Origin: an uncultured Polaribacter sp.
GTDB lineage: Bacteria > Bacteroidota > Bacteroidia > Flavobacteriales > Flavobacteriaceae
Length of the DNA: 64,000 bases
Assembly: GCF_947501385.1 (NCBI RefSeq)
Contig: NZ_CANMVP010000002.1
Coordinates: 62,001 to 126,000, forward strand
Direction: 5' to 3'
Shown here: positions 43,425 through 52,424 of the stretch, piece after piece
Numbering within the stretch: the first letter of the stretch is position 1
How the letters are laid out: the number at the start of each line of letters is the position of its first letter
The notes under the pieces: generated by a model
Database searches by the model: none
What the model saw: only the letters and a program-made list of their open reading frames with translations
What the model was told of the DNA's origin: nothing
Made by a program: the position numbers and the translations under genes

Positions 43425-43487
43425 GTATTCAGTATTCAGTATTCAGTATTCAGTATTCAGTATTCAGTATTCAGTATTCAGTATTCA
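43425..43487. repeat. Nine perfect copies of the 7-bp unit GTATTCA
   Basis: GTATTCA repeats nine times without error over 63 bp, starting 4 bp after the DUF2147 stop codon. It is intergenic, so changes in copy number would not shift a reading frame. Confidence 0.95.
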
Positions 43488-43515
43488 AAATTAAAAAATA
43501 TTTTTTTAACACATA

Positions 43516-43556
43516 TCATTTCGAGTGATTTTGACTTTTTGTCAAAATTGTATCTA
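43516..43556. repeat. CTCGATA-family palindrome, third copy
   Basis: ATTTCGAGTGATTTTGAC faces GTCAAAATTGTATCTAA around a TTTTT loop. It has the same ends (TCGAGTGA...TGTATCnA) as the elements at 26533-26577 and 26913-26953, in the other orientation. A further fragment, GTCTGAGCTTGTCGAAGCC, is at about 43591. Confidence 0.6.
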
Positions 43557-43738
43557 ATATAAACAATTCCAATTTATCTAACCAATGTCAGTCTGAGCTT
43601 GTCGAAGCCTTCTATTTTTTATTTATACTCCAACTTTTTATTTATACTTCAACAATCTAGACGAATCCTTTTGAGTTTTAATTGAGTTAAAAACAAACTT
43701 TCAACTTCGTTCTAAATCTAAAATTTACAAAATCAGCA

Positions 43739-44428
43739 TTAATTCTTCTCCTCTAACATTGGTACAAAAGCAAAATCTCCTAATTCATGTTTTTCAAATT
43801 CTTTAGCAGATGTACGAATAAACAATGTCATGATTTGTGTTTTATCACCAACAGGAATTAACAGCTTACCTCCTATTTTTAATTGTGCCAATAAAGGATT
43901 CGGAACAAAAGGTGCACCCGCAGTAACAATTATTTTATCAAAAGGAGCTTGTTCTTTTAAACCTTTATAACCATCACCAAAAATAAATTTCTTTGGTTTA
44001 TAACCAATTTTGGGTAAGAATAAAGATGTTTTCTTAAACAATTCTTTTTGTCTTTCTATAGAATATACTTCGGCTTTTAATTCCAATAATACAGCTGTTT
44101 GATACCCAGAACCTGTACCTATCTCCAAAACCTTTTCGCCTGCTTTTATTTCTAAAGTTTGCGATTGAAATGCAACTGTGTATGGTTGAGAAATGGTTTG
44201 TTCTGCAGCAATAGGAAACGCTTTGTCTTGATATGCATGCGCCTCGAAACTAGAGTCTATAAATAGATGGCGAGGAATTTTTCGCACCGCGTCTAACACA
44301 TTTTTATCGGTAATGCCTTTTGCAATTAATACAGTAGCTAACTGATTTCTAAGCCCTTGATGTTTTGAAGTATCTTTCAATTTTAAGAATTTTCTAAAGT
44401 CTAAAAATAAGAATAAATCTAAATACAT
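43739..44428 (-). CDS. pcm: Protein-L-isoaspartate O-methyltransferase
   Basis: A 229-residue SAM-dependent methyltransferase that repairs isoaspartyl residues. The start region has GLRNQLATVLIAKGITDKNVLDAVRKIPRHLFI, then the family motif YQDKAFPIAAEQTISQPYTVAFQ. The SAM motif I is VLEIGTGSGYQTAVLLE, and post motif I/II are VYSIERQKEL and FDKIIVTAGAPFVP. The N-terminal 18 residues (MYLDLFLFLDFRKFLKLK) are not conserved to my knowledge and the true start may differ. It is divergent from the following oxidoreductase; a + strand TAnnTTTG box (TATCTTTG, 44442-44449) lies between them. Confidence 0.93.
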   Translation of the reverse strand: MYLDLFLFLDFRKFLKLKDTSKHQGLRNQLATVLIAKGITDKNVLDAVRKIPRHLFIDSSFEAHAYQDKAFPIAAEQTISQPYTVAFQSQTLEIKAGEKVLEIGTGSGYQTAVLLELKAEVYSIERQKELFKKTSLFLPKIGYKPKKFIFGDGYKGLKEQAPFDKIIVTAGAPFVPNPLLAQLKIGGKLLIPVGDKTQIMTLFIRTSAKEFEKHELGDFAFVPMLEEKN

Positions 44429-44547
44429 TCTTATAAAATTGTATCTTTGTTTTTGATGATTTTTTACATCGTAACATCATTTCGGGCGCACTTAAGAACA
44501 TTAAAAGAACCTCTCGATTGCGCTTGAGAGTACAATAAAATTGTTTT

Positions 44548-45507
44548 ATGCTAAAAGCTGGAGTATTAGGTGCTGGTCATCTTGGAAAAATTCATTTACG
44601 TTTACTAGAACAATCAGACAAATACGAACTGGTTGGTTTTTATGATCCATATACAGAAAATGCCCAAAAAGTTGCCAAAGAATTTGGTTATAAATTATTC
44701 GATTCTATAGAAGCATTAATTGCTGCCGTAGAAGTTGTAGATATTGTTACACCAACCTTGTCTCATTTTGAATGTGCCAAAATGGCTATTGAAAGTGGTT
44801 GTCATATTTTTGTTGAAAAACCAATTACAAAAACCGTTTTAGAAGCTGAAGCAATAAAAACCTTGGCCAGTCAATACCATGTAAAAGGTCAAGTAGGTCA
44901 TGTAGAGCGTTTTAATCCTGCATTTTCAGCTGTAAAAGATAAGATTGATACACCAATGTTTATAGAAACGCATAGATTAGCAGAATTTAATCCGAGAGGA
45001 ACAGATGTTCCTGTGGTATTAGATTTAATGATTCACGATATTGATATTATTTTATCTGTTGTAGACTCTAAAGTGAAAAATATACATGCTAGTGGAATTT
45101 CCGTAATTTCTGAAACTCCCGATATTGCCAACGCAAGAATTGAGTTCGAAAATGGTTGTGTTGCCAATTTAACTGCCAGTAGAATTTCTATGAAAAACAT
45201 GCGTAAAACACGCTTCTTTCAAAAGGATGCTTATATTTCTGTTGATTTTTTAGAGAAGAAATCTGAAATTGTGAGAATGAAAGACGTTCCGAACAATCCA
45301 GATGAATTTGCAATGATTTTACAGAATGCAGAAGGTGTTAAAAAGCAAATTTATTTTGACAATCCTGATGTTGAAAATAACAATGCCATTCTTGATGAAT
45401 TAGAAGCTTTTGCAGACGCCATTGAAAACGGAACAAAACCTGTAGTTTCTCTGGGTCAAGGAGCTGAAGCATTGCGTGTTGCTCAAATGATTATTGATTG
45501 TTTTTAG
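44548..45507 (+). CDS. Gfo/Idh/MocA-family NAD(P)-dependent oxidoreductase
   Basis: A 319-residue oxidoreductase. The N-terminal Rossmann motif GVLGAGHLGKIHLRLLEQ is followed by the GFO/IDH signature, the catalytic EKP in CHIFVEKPITKTVLEAE (Lys near residue 91), and the C-terminal alpha/beta domain with VVLDLMIHDIDIILSVV. Substrates in the family are sugars and related polyols. The single-gene context gives no hint of the substrate here, although the group with short C-terminal regions is often found in LPS or pseudaminic-acid type pathways. Confidence 0.88.
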   Translation: MLKAGVLGAGHLGKIHLRLLEQSDKYELVGFYDPYTENAQKVAKEFGYKLFDSIEALIAAVEVVDIVTPTLSHFECAKMAIESGCHIFVEKPITKTVLEAEAIKTLASQYHVKGQVGHVERFNPAFSAVKDKIDTPMFIETHRLAEFNPRGTDVPVVLDLMIHDIDIILSVVDSKVKNIHASGISVISETPDIANARIEFENGCVANLTASRISMKNMRKTRFFQKDAYISVDFLEKKSEIVRMKDVPNNPDEFAMILQNAEGVKKQIYFDNPDVENNNAILDELEAFADAIENGTKPVVSLGQGAEALRVAQMIIDCF

Positions 45508-45597
45508 AAAAAACGAAAAATATTGAGCGTTAGATACAAGAAGAAGTTAGAGAACTAAAAACAATTTTCTAATCTTACAAAAAGTTAACAAATAAGT

Positions 45598-45748
45598 GCG
45601 TTAGGGATTGAGCGGTATGCTTGAGCTCTTTTTTAGGTGTCAATTCGTATAAATTTATGAGAAAGAAATAAATTAATCACAAAAGTTTCGGGAAAGAATA
45701 AACCTAAAAAAAGCGAGTAGCGAAAGCCCGTTAAAACGCCCAAATAAT
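45598..45748. repeat. Dispersed repeat 'GGGCGTT...CCCTAACGC', copy 2 (reverse orientation)
   Basis: On the + strand it starts TGCGTTAGGGATTGAGCG and ends AGCGAAAGCCCGTT followed by AAAACGCCCAAAT. Its ends match copy 1 (21141-21230) on the opposite strand. An inner hairpin is formed by CTCTTTTTTAGGT and ACCTAAAAAAAGCGAG, analogous in position but different in sequence. The roughly 265-bp spacer between the Gfo/Idh and 3-hydroxybutyryl-CoA dehydrogenase genes consists mostly of this element. Confidence 0.7.
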
Positions 45749-45772
45749 TATAAAAAAATTAAAAAAAAACAC

Positions 45773-46660
45773 ATGAAGAACATCGCTGTAATAGGAGCCG
45801 GAACAATGGGAAATGGAATTGCGCATACTTTTGCACAATTTAATTATAATGTTCATTTAATAGATATTTCTCAAGCTGCATTAGATAAAGGAATTGCAAC
45901 TATTTCTAAGAATTTAGATAGAATGGTGGCAAAAGAAAAGATTTCTGAAGCTGATAAAACAAATACTTTAAACAATATTTCTACCTTTATTTCTATTCCA
46001 GAAGGGGTAAAAAATATAGATTTAGTAGTGGAGGCTGCTACTGAAAATGCTTCTTTAAAATCGAAAATTTTTAAGCAGTTAGATGAAGTTTGTGATGAAG
46101 ATACCATTTTAGCAACCAACACATCATCGATTTCTATTACGCAAATTGCCGCGGTTACAAACAGACCCGACAAGGTTATTGGAATGCACTTTATGAATCC
46201 GGTACCCATTATGAAGTTGGTAGAGATTATTAGAGGCTATAATACCTCTGACATTGTGATGCGTACAATTGTTAATCTGTCTAAAGAAATCAAAAAAACA
46301 CCTGTTGAAGTAAACGACTACCCTGGTTTTGTTGCCAACAGAATTTTAATGCCAATGATTAATGAAGCTATTGAAACCTTATATAACGGTGTTGCTGGTG
46401 TTGCTGAAATTGATACCGTAATGAAACTTGGTATGGCACATCCAATGGGACCTTTGCAATTGGCAGATTTTATTGGTTTAGATGTTTGTTTATCTATTAT
46501 GAATGTGTTGTATGATGGTTTTAAAAACCCTAAATATGCTCCTTGTCCGTTATTAGTAAATATGGTTATGGCGGGAAAATTCGGAGTGAAATCTGGCGAA
46601 GGTTTTTATGATTATTCTGAAAATAGAAAGGCAGAGAACGTTGCTAAAATGTTTTCTTAA
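45773..46660 (+). CDS. 3-hydroxybutyryl-CoA (3-hydroxyacyl-CoA) dehydrogenase
   Basis: A 295-residue stand-alone 3-hydroxyacyl-CoA dehydrogenase. The Rossmann motif is NIAVIGAGTMGNGIAHTFA; the catalytic His/Glu lie in IGMHFMNPVPIMKLVEIIRG; and the C-terminal helical domain begins DYPGFVANRILMPMINEAI. It oxidises (S)-3-hydroxyacyl-CoA to 3-ketoacyl-CoA or works in reverse in butyrate-type synthesis. The length corresponds to the short Hbd/PaaH type. The gene next downstream, a PagL-like protein, begins 33 bp after its stop. Confidence 0.93.
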   Translation: MKNIAVIGAGTMGNGIAHTFAQFNYNVHLIDISQAALDKGIATISKNLDRMVAKEKISEADKTNTLNNISTFISIPEGVKNIDLVVEAATENASLKSKIFKQLDEVCDEDTILATNTSSISITQIAAVTNRPDKVIGMHFMNPVPIMKLVEIIRGYNTSDIVMRTIVNLSKEIKKTPVEVNDYPGFVANRILMPMINEAIETLYNGVAGVAEIDTVMKLGMAHPMGPLQLADFIGLDVCLSIMNVLYDGFKNPKYAPCPLLVNMVMAGKFGVKSGEGFYDYSENRKAENVAKMFS

Positions 46661-46693
46661 ACTAGCTACTATATTTGAAATTGTAAAAAATAC

Positions 46694-47338
46694 ATGCAGC
46701 AACAACCAGCTCTTTTTCTTGTAATTCTTTTATTCTTTTTAAGTGCTGCTGCGCAAGAAACTAAAAAAGGAATTTTCAATATTAAAAAAGTAGGTTTTTT
46801 GTATAATCATGCTGATGAACAAAATTTTATTTTTGATGATAAAGATTACACCTACACTACAAACATTTTTAAACTACAAGGTTTTTATAATTTAGGAAAA
46901 TGGAAAACTTTTAATTTTGAATTGATTTTACAACCACAAATTCAGGTTGTAAAGCATCAATTGCAAAATGAACAATTTGTACTGCCTTCAGAAGAGGATT
47001 ATCAAGAAAAAAGAACTGAATTCACGACTCCAAAAACAATGCATTTATATGCTTTTGAATTGGGTTTTGTTATAAAAAAAGAAGTTATCAAAGACCTCCA
47101 TTTTTTGGTAACCTTTGGTTTGGGTTTTGGTGCGGTTGATACGAGAACTGAACGTTTAGCAAAAGGGTTTACCTTCATCGAAAATGCGTCTTTAGGTTTT
47201 TCATATAAAACCTCGCAAAAAACCGCTTTGTATTTAGGAAGTAATATTGGGCATGTGTCTAATTTTGATACAAAATCGCCAAATAATGGCTATTCTTTTT
47301 TAGGTTTTGAACTTGGAGTATCTTACAAATTAAAATAG
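46694..47338 (+). CDS. PagL-like lipid A 3-O-deacylase / acyloxyacyl hydrolase
   Basis: A 214-residue outer-membrane beta-barrel protein. The signal peptide runs to about residue 20 (LSAAAQ). The C-terminal part YLGSNIGHVSNFDTKSPNNGYSFLGFELGVSYKL carries the PagL-type catalytic pattern: His and Ser in GHVSN, then Glu in FELG, and ends as a membrane strand. PagL removes the 3-O-linked acyl chain of lipid A. The N-terminal strands are divergent, so the assignment rests mainly on the C-terminal motif. Possibly co-transcribed with the upstream dehydrogenase. Confidence 0.75.
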   Translation: MQQQPALFLVILLFFLSAAAQETKKGIFNIKKVGFLYNHADEQNFIFDDKDYTYTTNIFKLQGFYNLGKWKTFNFELILQPQIQVVKHQLQNEQFVLPSEEDYQEKRTEFTTPKTMHLYAFELGFVIKKEVIKDLHFLVTFGLGFGAVDTRTERLAKGFTFIENASLGFSYKTSQKTALYLGSNIGHVSNFDTKSPNNGYSFLGFELGVSYKLK

Positions 47339-47350
47339 TAAACAAAGTAA

Positions 47351-47440
47351 AAACTGTCTACTTGAGCTGAGACGAAAAGTTATGAATCTACATTTATGTA
47401 GTTCTTTTTCGAAGCCTCGGAACGCTCAAACAGACAGTTT
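47351..47440. repeat. Large inverted repeat between the PagL-like gene and dps
   Basis: AAACTGTCTACTTGAGC (47351-47367) faces GCTCAAACAGACAGTTT (47424-47440) with two mismatches, and an inner CTACATTTATGTAG hairpin lies between. The words TTGAGC, TCGAAG and GAACGCTCA recall the GAGC/TCGA palindromes elsewhere. It lies between convergent genes and could terminate both. Confidence 0.6.
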
Positions 47441-47459
47441 ATAATGTAAACTTTTAAAA

Positions 47460-47933
47460 TTATTTTCCTAACCAAGAATTTAACATCCAAATTGTTTTCT
47501 CTTGTTCTACAATTAAATCGCTCATCATGGCATTCGTCCCTTCATCATTAGATTCATCAGATGCATTTAAAATGGCTCTTTCTATTTTAAGTAACTCAGA
47601 AAGAGAATTCACCACCAAATTAACAGCTTCTACATCATTCGAAATATCTTTTCCAACAGGAACCGAAGAGTTTTCTATGTAATCTGTAAATGTGTGTAAT
47701 GGTTTCCCTTGTAGGGTTAAAATACGTTCTGCAATGTCATCTATTTTTACTTGAGAGTCTGTGTAAAGTTCTTCAAATTTTACATGCAATTCAAAGAAAT
47801 TTTTCCCTTTGATATTCCAATGCAATCCACGTAAATTCTGATAATATATTTGAAAATTTGATAACAATCCATTTAAATTATCTACTAAATTTGCGCTTTC
47901 TTCTTTGTCTAATCCTAAAATTGATTTGTTCAT
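47460..47933 (-). CDS. dps: DNA starvation/stationary-phase protection protein Dps
   Basis: A 157-residue ferritin-like protein forming dodecamers that oxidise iron with H2O2 and shield DNA. The inter-subunit ferroxidase residues are visible in LRGLHWNIKGKNFFELHVKFEELYTDSQVKIDDIAERI (His, then His, Asp and Glu in the second helix). The rest fits the four-helix bundle. The promoter region is shared with divergent oxyR, 106 bp apart. A -7 box TAATTTTG (47966-47959, - strand) precedes it. Control by OxyR is expected from other species and from this arrangement, but no clear OxyR site was found. Confidence 0.95.
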   Translation of the reverse strand: MNKSILGLDKEESANLVDNLNGLLSNFQIYYQNLRGLHWNIKGKNFFELHVKFEELYTDSQVKIDDIAERILTLQGKPLHTFTDYIENSSVPVGKDISNDVEAVNLVVNSLSELLKIERAILNASDESNDEGTNAMMSDLIVEQEKTIWMLNSWLGK

Positions 47934-48039
47934 TATCTTTATTATTATTTTATATTTTCAAAATTAAGAGAAATTTAATAACAATTGCTATAATTATAAT
48001 TGATAGTTTTAATATCTTTATCAAAATATTTGATTAAAG

Positions 48040-48981
48040 ATGACTATTACCCAATTAAAGTACGTTTTATCTGTGGCAGAGTACCAAAACTTTACAGTTG
48101 CGGCAGAACATAGTTTTGTAACTCAGCCTACATTGAGCATGCAAATACAAAAATTAGAAGATGAATTAGATGTTAAAATATTCAATCGTTCTAAAAAACC
48201 AATTGAACTAACAGAAGTTGGTCGTAAAATTGTGGAGCAAGCAAAAGTGATTGTAGACGAAAGCAATCGAATTTTAGACATTGTACACCAACAAAAAGGA
48301 TATATTGGTGGCGAGTTTAAATTAGGAATTATACCTACAATCATGCCAACATTGCTTCCTATGTTTTTGCAAAATTTTACAAAAAAATATCCGAAAGTAA
48401 AATTAATTATTGAAGAATTAACAACCGAAGAGATTGTAAGGAAATTGACAGACGGACATATAGATGCTGCCATTGCTGCAACGCCTTTAGAAAACGAAGC
48501 TATTAAAGAAAAGCCTTTGTACTACGAGCCATTTGTAGGACTAATACCTCAAAACCACAGATTGTTTAACAAAAAACAAATTTCTGCTGATGAGCTAGAA
48601 ATGGAAGATATTTTATTGTTAGAAGATGGTCATTGTTTTAAAGACAGCGTAATTAATTTATGTAGAACGCATAAAATTGACAACAAAAAAGGATTTCAAT
48701 TAGCTAGCGGAAGTTTTGACACGCTAATAAAGCTTTCTAAAGAAGGCTTAGGAATGACTTTGTTACCATATTTGCACACCCTAGATTTAAATGATATTGA
48801 TAAAACTCATTTGCGCGAATTTACAAATCCTCCTCCAGCGAGAGAAGTCAGTTTAATTTACCATAAATCTCAATTAAAAATGCAGCTAATTGAAGCACTA
48901 AAAAAATCAATTGATGGTGTAATAAGAGGAGCTATTTCTTTTTCTGATGTAAAGATTATTAGTCCTTTATCAAAAAAATAA
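48040..48981 (+). CDS. oxyR: LysR-family peroxide sensor OxyR
   Basis: A 313-residue LysR regulator. The N-terminal winged HTH (MTITQLKYVLSVAEYQNFTVAAEHSFVTQPTLSMQIQKLE) is canonical. The redox pair is present at Cys199 and Cys208 (LLEDGHCFKDSVINLC), the same residue numbers as in E. coli OxyR, so this is OxyR rather than another LysR protein. Peroxide oxidises Cys199 to form a disulfide and activates antioxidant genes. The divergent neighbour dps is a classical target. A perfect terminator follows. Confidence 0.95.
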   Translation: MTITQLKYVLSVAEYQNFTVAAEHSFVTQPTLSMQIQKLEDELDVKIFNRSKKPIELTEVGRKIVEQAKVIVDESNRILDIVHQQKGYIGGEFKLGIIPTIMPTLLPMFLQNFTKKYPKVKLIIEELTTEEIVRKLTDGHIDAAIAATPLENEAIKEKPLYYEPFVGLIPQNHRLFNKKQISADELEMEDILLLEDGHCFKDSVINLCRTHKIDNKKGFQLASGSFDTLIKLSKEGLGMTLLPYLHTLDLNDIDKTHLREFTNPPPAREVSLIYHKSQLKMQLIEALKKSIDGVIRGAISFSDVKIISPLSKK

Positions 48982-49006
48982 ATGCCAACACACATAGCAA
49001 AAAAAA

Positions 49007-49045
49007 AAAGTTCGCAAAGATAAATTAATAACCTTTGCGAACTTT
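49007..49045. terminator. Bidirectional terminator between oxyR and the ABC-F gene
   Basis: AAAGTTCGCAAAG (49007-49019) and CTTTGCGAACTTT (49033-49045) form a perfect 13-bp stem between two convergent genes, with A-rich sequence on the left that gives Ts on the - strand. Confidence 0.75.
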
Positions 49046-49076
49046 GCGAAAAACTTTGTGTGTCTGCGTTTAAAGC

Positions 49077-50748
<1,672 letters not shown>

Positions 50749-50883
50749 CTTATAAATACAATACTTTTAGAAGTTAAAGCATGTGAATTTTGGCACTTTA
50801 TTTACAGGTATTTTAACAGTGAATTAACAAGCCCACCTCATTGTTATTTTTACATTTGTCTATTACAAACTGTTAATATATAT

Positions 50884-52281
50884 ATGACAAAAAAATTAGT
50901 TCATTTTATTAGTTTTTCTTTTCTACTATTTGCTGTAATACGTTGTGATGATAGCTCAAAAACATCAAATACGTATTTTGGTGGAAAAATTATAAATCCG
51001 AAAACTAAATTTGTTGTTTTACATGCAAATGATAAAATTATCGACACGCTTTTTTTAGACGAAAGAAATAAGTTTTTTGCCAATTATGCTGAGTTTGATG
51101 AAGGCTTGTATTATTTTCAACATGGCAATGAAAGTCAGTATATTTATTTAGAACCAAAAGATAGTTTAATGCTTCGTTTAAATACTTGGGATTTTGATGA
51201 ATCTTTAGTGTTTGCAGGCAAAGGAGCAGAAAGAAATAATATTTTGGTTGATATTTTTTTAGAAGATGAAAGTGACAATAAATTTTATTATCAATTGAAT
51301 GAATTGGCACCTAGAATTTATAAAAAGAAAATTGATTCTATTTTAGATTTTAAATTAGGAACTTATAATGATTATATAGAAAAGCATCCCAAAGAAACTT
51401 CTAGTTATTTTAAGATTTTAAAAGTTGCCCTAACACATCCTATTTATTCAAGATTAGAAAGATATCCTATACAGCACGTATATGCTCTTAGAAAAGACAA
51501 TTTTCCAAAAATTGAGGCATCATTTTATGAGTATAGATCAGACATAGATTACAACAATAATTCTTTAATGTACTATACACCTTACACTCGATACATTAGA
51601 AATTATTTATACAATACCACATACGCCTTAGGTCATAAACCTATAAAAAATAATTTCTCATCAGAATTTACAGTCGATTTATTAAAAACCATCAATTCTA
51701 AAATCGATTCTGAAGACTCGAGAAATGCATTTCTAAAAAGAACAATTTTAGATCATTTTTATGAAAAATCTAGCTGTAATGTAAATCTAAATACTTTTGA
51801 TACTTTTTTCGAACTATCGACTAATGAAAAAGATAAGGATTTGATTAAAGATCTTTTAGACAACAATAAGGCAATTCATAAAGGTGATGAATTAAAAGAT
51901 TTTACAATTTCAGATTTTACAAATCAAGTTTTAGATATTGAAGATTTTGTGATCAATAAAAACTCTGTGCTGTTATTTTGGAATGAAAAATACATCTCAA
52001 AAGCTTTTATAGGTTCTAGAATTGCTTATCTACAAAAAAGATATCCTTCCTTAAATTTTGCCGTGATAGAAATTGATGGCAACAATACCAATAGAATAAA
52101 AAATATTGATATTAAAAATCAGTATTTTATCAATTCTCAGAAGCTTAAAAATAACTTTTTAAGTAGCAAACTGCACAGAACAGTTCTTGTTGATCAGAAC
52201 GGAATTGTAGTGAATGGTTATGCTTCGCTTTCTTCTCTTAAAATTTACCATCAACTTAAAGAATTGAGTAAAAATAATTAA
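50884..52281 (+). CDS. Lipoprotein with a degenerate TlpA/thioredoxin-like C-terminal domain
   Basis: From ATG 50884 the protein (465 aa) starts with a lipoprotein signal, MTKKLVHFISFSFLLFAVIRC (lipobox AVIRC, Cys21). The longer frame from 50716 adds 56 residues that include the promoter box TACATTTG (50851-50858) and is rejected. Residues about 25-110 resemble the DUF4369-like beta domain found in front of Bacteroidota TlpA proteins. The C-terminal part, DELKDFTISDFTNQVLDIED, then SVLLFWNEKYISK, has the thioredoxin fold order but no CxxC: the active-site position reads WNEKYISK. It is therefore unlikely to be a disulfide reductase. The function is unknown. Confidence 0.75.
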   Translation: MTKKLVHFISFSFLLFAVIRCDDSSKTSNTYFGGKIINPKTKFVVLHANDKIIDTLFLDERNKFFANYAEFDEGLYYFQHGNESQYIYLEPKDSLMLRLNTWDFDESLVFAGKGAERNNILVDIFLEDESDNKFYYQLNELAPRIYKKKIDSILDFKLGTYNDYIEKHPKETSSYFKILKVALTHPIYSRLERYPIQHVYALRKDNFPKIEASFYEYRSDIDYNNNSLMYYTPYTRYIRNYLYNTTYALGHKPIKNNFSSEFTVDLLKTINSKIDSEDSRNAFLKRTILDHFYEKSSCNVNLNTFDTFFELSTNEKDKDLIKDLLDNNKAIHKGDELKDFTISDFTNQVLDIEDFVINKNSVLLFWNEKYISKAFIGSRIAYLQKRYPSLNFAVIEIDGNNTNRIKNIDIKNQYFINSQKLKNNFLSSKLHRTVLVDQNGIVVNGYASLSSLKIYHQLKELSKNN

Positions 52282-52294
52282 ACTGGTTTTAAAA

Positions 52295-52324
52295 TTGCCA
52301 TTCATTTAATTTCGTGTACCTTTG
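52295..52324 (+). promoter_or_regulatory. Promoter of the DEAD-box helicase gene
   Basis: TTG (52295-52297), 19 bp, TACCTTTG (52317-52324), a perfect TAnnTTTG box. Transcription should start near 52331, leaving a 5' leader of about 95 nt before ATG 52425. Confidence 0.75.
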
Positions 52325-52424
52325 CACGGTTTTATTTTTGGGTACAAACTCAATAAGAACAAGTCGAAAAATTATAAAAACGGGTTTGCAGATGGCGTTC
52401 TGTGAATCTACAAAAATCACAGTA

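Noticed and set aside
43425..43487. Phase-variable contingency locus
   Set aside because: The heptamer array lies after a stop codon and outside any visible promoter, so copy-number change would not switch a gene on or off by frame.
47934..48039. OxyR binding site between dps and oxyR
   Set aside because: Only partial matches to ATAG-N7-CTAT half sites exist (for example GATAG near 48001), not enough in such A/T-rich DNA.
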